Shown here in pieces: positions 6,845 to 15,446 of a stretch of DNA of 64,000 nt. The notes under the pieces were generated by a model that searched no databases, was not told the DNA's origin, and saw nothing but the letters and a program-made list of their open reading frames with translations. Source of the DNA: Armatimonadota bacterium (GTDB taxonomy: Bacteria > Armatimonadota > Fimbriimonadia > Fimbriimonadales > Fimbriimonadaceae). A program made the translations under genes and the position numbers. Numbering within the stretch: position 1 is the stretch's first letter; every line of letters starts with the position of its first letter. Location: positions 1 through 64,000 of the forward strand of contig JAIUNY010000015.1 of the NCBI GenBank assembly GCA_020161505.1. The letters run 5' to 3'.

Positions 6845-9550
6845 GTGTGGAGAGCCTGTCTGTTTGGGCAGTTCCGAATCGATTCAACAATCGGCCACGC
6901 CTCCATCACCCGACTCGAATCAAAGCGCGCCGTTGCCCTGCTGGCTTTTCTCCTGCTCCAGGGGCCGAGAGCGCATTCTCGCGAGGTTCTCGCCGACCGG
7001 ATCTGGCCAGAAGCGGATCCGACGACCGGGCGAAATCGCCTGAAGCAAACGCTTGCCAGTCTGCGACGTCAGCTCGAACCGCCCGGAATCCCGGCGGGCT
7101 CGGTTTTCCAGGCTGATCGCAATTCCATCGGCCTTGCCCCGGGGGCCATCCAGAGCGACTATCACGAGCTCATGCTCGCACTCCAAAGCGGCGATCCGGC
7201 AACAGCCGCGAAAATCGGAAAGCCAGGGCTCCTGCCCGATCTGTACGATGAATGGCTCGATGATCTGCGGCTCTGGGTAGAAGCGCAAGGATTCCACCTG
7301 GCCGAACCAGATCCTCTCACCACAGAGCTGGACTCGCTGACGCAGCCCGCAGCCCGGTTTTCCAGACGCATCCCTGCCTCTCCTACTCCGTTCGTTGGTC
7401 GGGAAAACGAGGTTCAGGATCTCCTCCAACGGCTCCAACATTCTCGGCTGGTGACGGCGACAGGTTTCGGCGGCATCGGCAAAACGCGCCTTACCATGGA
7501 AGTTGGCCGGCGGTGGGAGAGCGGTAGCGTCCTCTTTGTGCCGATGGCCGAAGCCTCGGATGTTTCGCTCGGTCTAGCGAAGTTGGCGGGTGCCCTCGGG
7601 GTGAATCCGAAGAACCCAAACACGGCGATTCAGCAAATCGCCTCCTCCCTCACCGATGAGCCGCTCCTCCTCCTCCTGGACAACTTGGAGCAGCTGGTGA
7701 GCGCACCGTGGGCGGCGGCCGTCTCCGAGTTGCTGGCCATGTGCCCTCAGGTTAGGGTCTTGGCCTCCTCTCGCATCCCTCTGGGACTGGAGGGAGAAGA
7801 TCACTTCCCTGTGTATCCCCTCCCCACGCCGGCATCCACCGCTACTCTCGAGCAACTCGCCGAGCACGCTTCCGCGAAGCTCTTCATCGACCGCGCTCGA
7901 AGGACGCGGGCAGACTTCCAAATCACGCCAAGGAACTTCGAGGCGATGCGCGATCTGCTGCAGACTCTTGCCGGGGTGCCGCTCGCCTTGGAACTCTGCG
8001 CGGCCTGGGCTCATGTCGTGTCGCCTAGCCAGATGCTCGAACGGCTCAGCCTCCGAGGAGAAATGCTCACCTCTCGACGCCGGGACGCACCCGATCGGCA
8101 GAAATCGCTCCGCGATGCATTTGAGACGACGTTGAGTTTGCTCACCCCGTCGCAGCGGAAACTCCTGGCCCAGCTGAGCATCTTCGCCGGAGGATGCACG
8201 CTCGAGTTGGCTCAACTCGTCACCGAGGAGCCCATCTCCCTTGCCGACCTCAGTGACTTGTTGGATGCCGCTCTTCTGCGGCGGGATGAGACCTCGCGTG
8301 GTTCGCGGTACTGGATGCTCGAGAGCCTGCGCGACTTTGTCCACACATCTGAGGAAGCGGAGACGATCCTCCCTACTCTCACAGCCCGGTTCCTCAGCCT
8401 CTGCGGAGATCTGGCCGAGCAAAGCCGGTCCCTCATTCCCCGCCCCGAGCTCGGGCTCCTCTCCGAGCTTGACTGGATCGAATTTCTCGATGCTGAATGG
8501 GCCAACTTCACTTTTGCCGCACAGCTCGGAATCCGCACCGGATCTCTCCGGACGTCTGGGCAGATCATTCAGTACACTGATTGGCATTGGGTGATGCGCG
8601 GCCGCGACGCGATTGTCACCGAGTGGCTGACGGACCTCTTGGCTGCACATGATGAACGTCGCGGCGAGCCCCTCGACGATGACTCTCACCTGGTGTTGAG
8701 CGCAATGGCGGGGTTCCAAGCAAGGCTCGCCACCGATCTCAAAAAGGCGCAGGATCTGCTTCGGTACCTTGGGGAACTAGCCCAAGACCAGTCGAGCACG
8801 TTTGCCCGTGCTGAGGTGCTCTACAACCTGGGTCAAGCTCAGCTTCTGAGGCTTGATTCAGACGGATTTTTCGAGATCATGGAGGAAAGCGTTCGGCTCT
8901 TCGAGGAGTCGGGGCATCCGTGGCGAGCGGCAATGGGTCGCCGAATGATGGCGAATATGTGCATCGAGATCAAAGAACACGATCGCACCGGGCCACTGTT
9001 CGATGCAGCCGAAGCGGTATTCGTTCGCGAGGGACGCTCGTATCTTCGCGCCTTGCTGGTCTACGATCGGTCTCGCGTCACCTATGATCGCGGCGATTAC
9101 GAGGCCACCGTGCACATCCTGAGCGATATCCATACGGTGGCCGAGAGATACGGAGATCCCAAACTGCTGGCCCGCACTGGCAACCTCCGCGGGATCGCCG
9201 AGGAAAAGCTCGGGCGGTTGGATGCCGCACGCATCAGCCTGAGCCATGCCTGGAATGGCTACACCAAAATCCGCGAGATGAAAAGTGCCGCCTATCCCCT
9301 GTGGAACCTCTCGCTGCTCATCTGCCGACAAGAAGATTTCCTCACTGGGATTCCTCTCCTTTCCGCTGCCGCCAAACTCTGGGTCAGCACCACAGGAACC
9401 GAATTGGACGAAGAGGACACGGCGGAGATCGAAGGACACAAGAGTGCGGCTTCTGCCCGGCTCGGCTCGGATCTCGCCGACCACTTGTGGCGGGAAGGGC
9501 AGGCCTTTTCCATCGACCAAGTCACGGCTTTGATCAATAAAAACTCCTAG
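6845..9550 (+). CDS. BTAD / NB-ARC / TPR transcriptional regulator
   Basis: About 901 residues from a GTG at 6845, placed 6 nt after AAGGA; the frame is open further upstream but there has low-quality composition. Order of parts: an OmpR/SARP-type winged helix (about 3-85, FGQFRID... and RLKQTLASLRRQLE), a short BTAD-like helical part (100-155), an NB-ARC/STAND ATPase with Walker A GFGGIGKT (207-214), Walker B PLLLLLDNLE (about 273-282) and a sensor VLASSRIPL, then a winged-helix-like segment and a long TPR-like helical C-terminus. Proteins of this plan (AfsR/SARP and MalT-like STAND regulators) switch on transcription when a ligand triggers oligomerisation. The ligand and target genes are unknown; the exported-protein genes just downstream are possible targets by position only. 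Confidence 0.85.
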   Translation: MWRACLFGQFRIDSTIGHASITRLESKRAVALLAFLLLQGPRAHSREVLADRIWPEADPTTGRNRLKQTLASLRRQLEPPGIPAGSVFQADRNSIGLAPGAIQSDYHELMLALQSGDPATAAKIGKPGLLPDLYDEWLDDLRLWVEAQGFHLAEPDPLTTELDSLTQPAARFSRRIPASPTPFVGRENEVQDLLQRLQHSRLVTATGFGGIGKTRLTMEVGRRWESGSVLFVPMAEASDVSLGLAKLAGALGVNPKNPNTAIQQIASSLTDEPLLLLLDNLEQLVSAPWAAAVSELLAMCPQVRVLASSRIPLGLEGEDHFPVYPLPTPASTATLEQLAEHASAKLFIDRARRTRADFQITPRNFEAMRDLLQTLAGVPLALELCAAWAHVVSPSQMLERLSLRGEMLTSRRRDAPDRQKSLRDAFETTLSLLTPSQRKLLAQLSIFAGGCTLELAQLVTEEPISLADLSDLLDAALLRRDETSRGSRYWMLESLRDFVHTSEEAETILPTLTARFLSLCGDLAEQSRSLIPRPELGLLSELDWIEFLDAEWANFTFAAQLGIRTGSLRTSGQIIQYTDWHWVMRGRDAIVTEWLTDLLAAHDERRGEPLDDDSHLVLSAMAGFQARLATDLKKAQDLLRYLGELAQDQSSTFARAEVLYNLGQAQLLRLDSDGFFEIMEESVRLFEESGHPWRAAMGRRMMANMCIEIKEHDRTGPLFDAAEAVFVREGRSYLRALLVYDRSRVTYDRGDYEATVHILSDIHTVAERYGDPKLLARTGNLRGIAEEKLGRLDAARISLSHAWNGYTKIREMKSAAYPLWNLSLLICRQEDFLTGIPLLSAAAKLWVSTTGTELDEEDTAEIEGHKSAASARLGSDLADHLWREGQAFSIDQVTALINKNS

Positions 9551-9681
9551 TATTTTTACTTGTTCTCGGTCAACCTTTGAACCTGAGCACCCGACCTCAC
9601 GCGGCTCCTTACGCTGGCCTTACGGTGGATTCTCATCATTCCCCCAGTTCTGAAAACAAATGCGCAGAACGAAGGAAAACG

Positions 9682-10995
9682 ATGAAACACACACTTCTGG
9701 CCCTCGCTTGCAGCGCGCTGATCTGGCACGTTGCCACACCGACCTACGCCCTGAATCCAGCCGCGACACTTGCCGCGACGACGCTCCAACAGGCAAATGA
9801 GGATGCAGTGCCCCGTCTGCAGAAGGCACGACTGACCAATGTGGCGTTCGGCAACGTCCCGACGATCGAGGTGAAGATCGGCGAGGACACCAAGACGTTC
9901 CTGGTTTCGAGCGGCACAGGATTCAATCTCTCCGGGCAAAACAAGAACCTCACGGGAGTCGCCCAAACCTGCATCGGTGAAGAAGTCTTCCTGCTCACAA
10001 AGCGCACCGACGCTGGCGTGCAGGTCGAAAGGATCTGGGATTACACCAGTTGGTTGGCTTACACCACGAAACATAAGGGAGCCCAGGTGGGTACGGTCAA
10101 GCACTTCAATGGCCGATTCCTCGCCATCGGCGATCTGACTTACCTTGTCAACGAAGGCACCCAGTTCGTCAAAGGGGGCGAATCGGTGGGTCGCAAGCAG
10201 CTGGAAGGCGTGACGCCGCTCTGGGTCAGCGGCGATGTCAAAGATGGCATGCCGGTGGCGCTCATCATCTCGGATGGCCCTGGCGGCGTGAACGCTCAGA
10301 CCAGCACAGGCGGGGCAGGCAACGATCGGCCCGAATCACGCGGATCCAGCGTGCGACCTCCTTCCACCGGAACCGGCAATCCGGCCGGAGCAGGCAGCAA
10401 CCCCAATGGCTCGCCGACGGAACGCGGCAACAAGGAACGACCGGCTTCTACCGGAAGCGGTTCCAAATCCCCGACCGAGCGCGGAAACGAGCGCCCGCCC
10501 TCACGCGGCGATGGGAAGCAAAGCCCGACGGAGAAAGCCACCACTCTGCAGCGCGGCCTGATGGTTCAGATCTACTTCACGATCCTCGATCCCAGCGATA
10601 TGATCACCAACGCGGGTGCCCCGGGAACGGTGGCCAACGCAGCCGCCGAGAAGGTCGGGGTTGATGATAACCGCGTTGAAGTCTTCGGAGTGCTCCGCCT
10701 CAACGGCGAAAAGCTCTGGGAGATTGACCGCAAGGAGACAGTCAAGAAGGGCAAAAACGAGCGACTCGATGTGATCCCGGGCAAAGTGAACCACTTTGTC
10801 CTCCACACCGAAAAGCTGAAGCTCAAGGGCAATCTCAAGGACGATGACAACTTTAGCAATGCTGACCTTTTGGCGGAAATTGACCTGGAAATCGACATCT
10901 ATGGCCAAATGAGCCAAGGATGGAAGGAGTTCAAACTCCCTGGGAACAAGGTGAAGATGCACGTGGTGGTCGCACCGATGCCGGAGAAGAAGTGA
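9682..10995 (+). CDS. Exported protein with Pro/Ser/Gly/Arg-rich repeat region
   Basis: 437 residues from an ATG at 9682, preceded by GAAGGA. A signal peptide is visible (MKHTLLALACSALIWHV...TYA, cut near 23). A globular N-terminal part includes NLTGVAQTCIGEEVFLLTKR. A low-complexity stretch (about 206-286) follows, with near-repeats of SPTERGN followed by ERP, and many STG, SRG and PPS units. The C-terminal part is globular and mainly beta (YFTILDPSDMI, VEVFGVLRLNGEKLWEI, HFVLHTEKLKLKG). No family is recognised. The downstream gene starts 1 nt after this stop, so the two are probably co-translated. It is likely periplasmic or surface-located. Confidence 0.85.
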   Translation: MKHTLLALACSALIWHVATPTYALNPAATLAATTLQQANEDAVPRLQKARLTNVAFGNVPTIEVKIGEDTKTFLVSSGTGFNLSGQNKNLTGVAQTCIGEEVFLLTKRTDAGVQVERIWDYTSWLAYTTKHKGAQVGTVKHFNGRFLAIGDLTYLVNEGTQFVKGGESVGRKQLEGVTPLWVSGDVKDGMPVALIISDGPGGVNAQTSTGGAGNDRPESRGSSVRPPSTGTGNPAGAGSNPNGSPTERGNKERPASTGSGSKSPTERGNERPPSRGDGKQSPTEKATTLQRGLMVQIYFTILDPSDMITNAGAPGTVANAAAEKVGVDDNRVEVFGVLRLNGEKLWEIDRKETVKKGKNERLDVIPGKVNHFVLHTEKLKLKGNLKDDDNFSNADLLAEIDLEIDIYGQMSQGWKEFKLPGNKVKMHVVVAPMPEKK

Positions 10996-10996
10996 G

Positions 10997-11977
10997 ATGA
11001 ACGCCCGCATCATCTTCAACCCGACCCTGGCCCTGCTTGCCTTGACCATGCTCGCCGCCGCCAGCCCTGCGCAAGAAATCACCGATGCCGAGAAGCAACG
11101 CACGACCGCCGTTTGGCAGGATCTGATGAACGACATCCAGCCCTACCGCGAGAGTCTTGCGAGCTGGTCAGTGGAGTTCGATTCGGAGAAATGGTACGCC
11201 CAAAACCGGGTGATGCCCGATTCCCCGGAGGACTATAAGAAGATCATGGACGACCTCGCCGCAATCGAAAAGTTGATCACGAGCGAGAAATACAAGGGTC
11301 TCAAAGGCTTCTTCGGACCGAGCGACGACATCATCCACCGGCCTCAGAATTGGCTGGAGATCTGCCAGGCTCGGGTGGAGATCACCCAGCGCGTGGTGAA
11401 GCGTGAACTCGCCCGAATCCTGCGTCCGCAGATCATGCCGATTCAGTCGATGACCAAATCGGTTCGCGATTTCGATGGCTGGGGTCTCAACGACCTCGGA
11501 CTCGACATTGTGATGGGCAAGCGGGATACCGCACGCAAAGTGGTCTTCGGAAAGGTCAAGGCTTTGATGGACACGGTTGGCCTGACCGCCGAAACCCGGG
11601 TCGACGAGTTCGAGAAAGCCTGCGATGAGCTGGTCGCGGCATCTGAGGCCATGGCCAAGGTCGCCAAGCCTGCGGCCACCTATTCGATGCCCCCCGTGGC
11701 CGAGGCGCTCAAGAAGCGCTGGGCCGCGGGATTGTGGGCCAACCGGAAGATCGTGAAGATCAGCACCGAATCGGATAAGTGGAAGGTGACGACGAATGCC
11801 GTCGGAACCCCGCTCTACCGAACGGTGGCCGTGGTGGTGCAGTTCAAGCTGGATGGATACGCCAACCTCATTGAGTTCTCGACCCAAGTGCGTGAGGATT
11901 ACAAAGGCGGCGGCAAATACGAATTCGCGCCGTCCAATATTTCCCCTCAGTACCGCATCATCGCCCCCAAGACCTGA
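10997..11977 (+). CDS. Exported hypothetical protein
   Basis: 326 residues. The ATG sits one base after the stop of the preceding exported-protein gene, so translational coupling is likely. The signal peptide is clear (ALLALTMLAAASPAQ, cut near 25). The mature part is mainly helical and charged up to about residue 250, with repeated long helices (KKIMDDLAAIEKLITSEKY, ITQRVVKRELARI). A beta-strand C-terminus follows (KWKVTTNAVGTPLYRTVAVVVQF...NLIEFSTQVREDY). No known domain is recognised. With its neighbour it may form a secreted or periplasmic pair; that is inference from position only. Confidence 0.85.
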   Translation: MNARIIFNPTLALLALTMLAAASPAQEITDAEKQRTTAVWQDLMNDIQPYRESLASWSVEFDSEKWYAQNRVMPDSPEDYKKIMDDLAAIEKLITSEKYKGLKGFFGPSDDIIHRPQNWLEICQARVEITQRVVKRELARILRPQIMPIQSMTKSVRDFDGWGLNDLGLDIVMGKRDTARKVVFGKVKALMDTVGLTAETRVDEFEKACDELVAASEAMAKVAKPAATYSMPPVAEALKKRWAAGLWANRKIVKISTESDKWKVTTNAVGTPLYRTVAVVVQFKLDGYANLIEFSTQVREDYKGGGKYEFAPSNISPQYRIIAPKT

Positions 11978-12060
11978 GATTCGCTGCGTTGCTGTTCCCC
12001 TTCGTCGTGATCGGCGAGGGGATCTTTTCGTGGGTGGAGAAAACCTCGTATACTGTATCG

Positions 12061-13233
12061 ATGCTTTTGATGCTTTGGATGACGTTGGGCACCCCTCCAC
12101 TGCTGACCGCGCGCGAGACGCTCGTGCGGCCAGAAATAAGCTACGCTCCCGTTCCCAGCCGCCAAAACATTGGCATCAACAACCCGGAGCAGATCACGAC
12201 TGCCGACTTTGCCGATGCCAACGGCGCACGCCTCGTGATCTACCATGAAACGCTCCCTGTGGGAGAATACCGGTGCTGGTTTAGCCACGTGAACAAGTCG
12301 GGAGCTACGATCGGCTATGCCCTGCACGTCACCAACAACGGCACCACCGCGGCTCAAGTGCGCACCCGAACCCGAGGGTTCGTCAGCAGTATCTTAGGCG
12401 GACAGGCTTTTCGCGATATGCTGACAAGCACCGCTCAGCCCACCACGACCACTCTTCAGCCTGGCCAGAGTTTTTGGATGTGGCAGATCAACAGCGCCGC
12501 GACCAACAACACATTTTTCAACGGCGCGATTGAATTCGATGTCCTGAGCGGCGCAATTCAGTTCGACACCATGGCCTACCGAAGTGCCACCCAACTCACG
12601 GGAACACGAAACTACATGGGCTACATCACCCGAGTGGAGCCCGATGGCACCCGCGAATCGCGTGTTTACAAGGGCCGCGCCCCGGTAAGCATTGTTCAAA
12701 CTCCTCGGCTCGAATTTGCCGTGCGCGATTCTTCCCCTGTCGGGCCGATGAATGTTCTGGTCAAGCAATTCAGCCTGTCGTCCATGAGCTACGGCCGGCC
12801 ACAAAATCAGAACTTCTGGTTCACCAACATCGGCCCAGCTCAGAATTCCGGCGCAACGACCAGTGATATGGTGAGCTGGAACATGCCCGGATGGGGCTGG
12901 ATCAACCCTTTGGTGCAAAGCGATGCCGACGGTCGGTACCCCAACCTGGGTAACTGGGGCATTGAATACAGCGTGCAGGGCGTCTTCGAGAACCGCGGAA
13001 CGCGACCCCGTACCTTTTCCCTCAACCTGCAGGCTCCTTCGGGCGGTGGATCGCCGATTGCTTATCGTGGAGGCGATGGGGTGTGGCGGAGTTTGAGGAT
13101 CGAGCCAGGTCAGAACGTGCAGTACTACTCGCAAACCGTCCAACCATTTAGTCAGTTTCGCTTTGATGCCCGCTACATCCTCGGCGGCCCTGGAGCCGGG
13201 AGTCTAAGGAACACGATCACGCTGAATAACTAG
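12061..13233 (+). CDS. Exported hypothetical protein, beta-rich
   Basis: 390 residues from the ATG at 12061, the start that gives a short hydrophobic signal (MLLMLWMTLGTPPLLTA); the frame is open 24 codons further upstream. The mature chain is rich in Asn, Gly, Thr and aromatic residues with little charge, as in beta-sandwich exported proteins: SGATIGYALHVTNNGTTAAQVRTRT reads like an immunoglobulin-like fold strand pair, and GNWGIEYSVQGVFENRG lies near the C-terminus. There are no Cys pairs and no membrane anchor beyond the signal. I know no family for it. It follows two other exported proteins on the same strand, 83 nt away. Confidence 0.8.
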   Translation: MLLMLWMTLGTPPLLTARETLVRPEISYAPVPSRQNIGINNPEQITTADFADANGARLVIYHETLPVGEYRCWFSHVNKSGATIGYALHVTNNGTTAAQVRTRTRGFVSSILGGQAFRDMLTSTAQPTTTTLQPGQSFWMWQINSAATNNTFFNGAIEFDVLSGAIQFDTMAYRSATQLTGTRNYMGYITRVEPDGTRESRVYKGRAPVSIVQTPRLEFAVRDSSPVGPMNVLVKQFSLSSMSYGRPQNQNFWFTNIGPAQNSGATTSDMVSWNMPGWGWINPLVQSDADGRYPNLGNWGIEYSVQGVFENRGTRPRTFSLNLQAPSGGGSPIAYRGGDGVWRSLRIEPGQNVQYYSQTVQPFSQFRFDARYILGGPGAGSLRNTITLNN

Positions 13234-13243
13234 ACAACCGAGG

Positions 13244-14023
13244 CTAACCAGAGAGCCTCGCCCTCACCCGATCCCGTGTCCACAAACAGACATCCCATAG
13301 GTCAGCCGCCGGGTCTCCATTGACCGGATTCGTCCACATGTAGTTCGGCGGCCCATATTCCGGATCAAAGGTCAGCACCTTCTCCCCCCGCGTCATGTGG
13401 GCCGCCTTGATACGATCCCACCACCCCTCGAACACCGCGACATGCCCTTCCCACTGCTTCACCCGAGGATCAGGAACTTGGGGGCCTTCCTCATGCCCGA
13501 CGCGGGTGTGGATGTGACGCGTGCGACTGATCGCCAGCTCCAAAGCCGGTCCAAAACCTTGCAGCATCGATTCCGTCACTACTGTCCAGTGGCTGAAATC
13601 CGCACAGAGCCAGAGGTCGGGGATGGCCCGCAGATACCTGGCTGTCGAAAGCGGCTCGTAAAGCAACCGACCACGGTGCGTCTCGAAATTCACCGGGAAC
13701 GGGAGCGTCTTGGCAATCTCAACAAGCTTGACCAAATGGTCAAGTCCTTCCTCATAGTCCATATTCCCCCGGCCCACATGTACTGTGCATCCCACCGCCC
13801 CGGCATCATGGGCTTCGTCGAGATCTTTTCGGAACTGGTCCGGCGCACCGCCATTAACCATCGCCATGTACTCCAACCCATGCCGAGCGGCGAGCGCGCG
13901 AACTTCAAAGTGCGGCTTGATCCAATCTTCCCATCCTTCGTAGTCCGCCCCTTTGATCTTTGCGAGCACGTCATCGGGGCTTCCTGGCATGCCCCAGGTG
14001 GTCTTGTATGCCTTGATTTCCAT
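13244..14023 (-). CDS. Sugar phosphate isomerase/epimerase-like TIM barrel
   Basis: 259 residues. It looks like a member of the xylose isomerase-like TIM barrel (AP endonuclease family 2) superfamily: YEGWEDWIKPHFEVRALAARHG near the N-terminus, VNFETHRGRLLYEP with a possible metal-ligand Glu, DLWLCADFSHWTVV with an Asp/His pair, HIHTRVGHEEGPQ, and TFDPEYGPPNYMW near the end. In this superfamily Glu, Asp and His residues at the barrel mouth bind the catalytic metal. The gene starts 1 nt after the DUF1501 stop, as the last gene of a minus-strand operon. Operons of this type in planctomycete-like bacteria are thought to serve carbohydrate breakdown; the exact substrate is unknown. Confidence 0.8.
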   Translation of the reverse strand: MEIKAYKTTWGMPGSPDDVLAKIKGADYEGWEDWIKPHFEVRALAARHGLEYMAMVNGGAPDQFRKDLDEAHDAGAVGCTVHVGRGNMDYEEGLDHLVKLVEIAKTLPFPVNFETHRGRLLYEPLSTARYLRAIPDLWLCADFSHWTVVTESMLQGFGPALELAISRTRHIHTRVGHEEGPQVPDPRVKQWEGHVAVFEGWWDRIKAAHMTRGEKVLTFDPEYGPPNYMWTNPVNGDPAADLWDVCLWTRDRVRARLSG

Positions 14024-14024
14024 A

Positions 14025-15446
14025 TTACTGCTTCAATCCTTCGATCACTTTGCCATGTACATCGGTCAACCGGAAGTCACGCCCTTGGAATCGATAGGTG
14101 AGATGCGTGTGGTCGATCCCCATCAGATGCAGAATGGTAGCGTGCAGATCGTGCACATGAACCGGATTCTCCACAACGTTGTAGCCAAAGTCGTCCGTCA
14201 TGCCATACGAAGTTCCGGCTTTGATCCCGCCTCCTGCCAACCACATGGTGAAAGCTCTCGGGTGGTGATCTCGTCCCTGGAAGGGTGATCCTCCCCGACC
14301 CTCGTTCATCGGAGTGCGCCCAAACTCGCCTCCCCAGATCACCAACGTCTCATCAAGCAATCCGCGCCGCTTGAGATCCTTCACCAATGCCGCCGCAGGC
14401 TGATCGGTTTGGCGACACATTCTTCCAAGACCATTCTTGAGATCGTTCCCCTCGCTCTCTCCATGATTGTCCCATCCTCGGTGATAAAGCTGAACAAAGC
14501 GCACTCCTCTCTCCACCAAACGGCGGGCGAGAAGGCAGTTGTTGGCAAAGCTCCGCTTCCCTGGCTCCGTACCATAGAGAGCATGAACCTCCGGCGGCTC
14601 CTTTTCGATCGCCGTGAGTTCTGGGACGCTGGTCTGCATCCGAAATGCCAGCTCGTATTGAGCAATCCGCGCCTCAATTTCGGGATCAAGAACGTCACCG
14701 TGACGCAAACGATTAAGGTCACCGAGAGCGTCGAGAGACTCGCGGCGCAGTTCCTCGGTCACCCCATTGGGATTCGTGACAAACAGAATCGGCTCCCCAT
14801 TCGAGCGAAACTCCACTCCCTGGTGCTGGCTCGGAAGAAAGCCACTTCCCCAGCAAGCCTTTCCACCATCTGGATTGTTGTCGCCGCTCATCAGGACAAC
14901 AAATGCAGGAAGATTCTCGTTCTCCGTACCGAGGCCGTAGCTGAGCCATGCCCCGAAACTCGGTCGCCCCGGAATTTGGAATCCCGTGTTCATGAAAAGT
15001 TGTCCGGGAGCATGGTTGAACTGATCCGTCTGCATGGATCGGATCACCGCAACGTCATCGACAATCTCTCGAAAGTGTGGGAGCAGGTGACTAACCCACT
15101 GCCCCGACTCCCCCACTTTGTTGAATTCATGCGGCGACCCCAGCAGTTTCGGCCGACCCTTGATGAAGGCGAATCGCTCACCCGCCGTCAGTTCCTCAGG
15201 ACACTCTTCCCCGTTCCGTTTGTTCAGCTCAGGCTTGAAATCCAGCAGATCGAGCTGCGACGGCGCGCCGGCCATAAACAAGAAGATGACCTGCTTAGCC
15301 TTCGGCGCAATCCGCTTCACGATCGGCGAACCCAGCACGGAGTTGGCGAGAAGGTTGTTGAGTGCCAATGCCCCGATTCCGTAACTCGCATCACGAAGCA
15401 GCGTTCTCCGGGTCAAAGTCCGCAAGGAGTCAAGTCGATCGATCAT
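14025..15446 (-). CDS. DUF1501 family protein, Tat-exported
   Basis: 473 residues, full length for the family. The N-terminus [22 protein letters not shown] is a twin-arginine type signal. Family features follow: [69 protein letters not shown], and [19 protein letters not shown]...[17 protein letters not shown]. This is a sulfatase/alkaline phosphatase-like fold, and the Asp, His and Glu residues resemble metal ligands. Such proteins are nearly always paired with DUF1549/DUF1553 cytochromes, as here; the start overlaps the stop of the upstream gene by 4 bp. The reaction is not established. Confidence 0.95.
   Translation of the reverse strand: MIDRLDSLRTLTRRTLLRDASYGIGALALNNLLANSVLGSPIVKRIAPKAKQVIFLFMAGAPSQLDLLDFKPELNKRNGEECPEELTAGERFAFIKGRPKLLGSPHEFNKVGESGQWVSHLLPHFREIVDDVAVIRSMQTDQFNHAPGQLFMNTGFQIPGRPSFGAWLSYGLGTENENLPAFVVLMSGDNNPDGGKACWGSGFLPSQHQGVEFRSNGEPILFVTNPNGVTEELRRESLDALGDLNRLRHGDVLDPEIEARIAQYELAFRMQTSVPELTAIEKEPPEVHALYGTEPGKRSFANNCLLARRLVERGVRFVQLYHRGWDNHGESEGNDLKNGLGRMCRQTDQPAAALVKDLKRRGLLDETLVIWGGEFGRTPMNEGRGGSPFQGRDHHPRAFTMWLAGGGIKAGTSYGMTDDFGYNVVENPVHVHDLHATILHLMGIDHTHLTYRFQGRDFRLTDVHGKVIEGLKQ

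Noticed and set aside
7574-8719. Long minus-strand frame inside the STAND regulator gene
   Set aside because: It is antisense to recognised NB-ARC domain sequence and has no protein-like pattern of its own.
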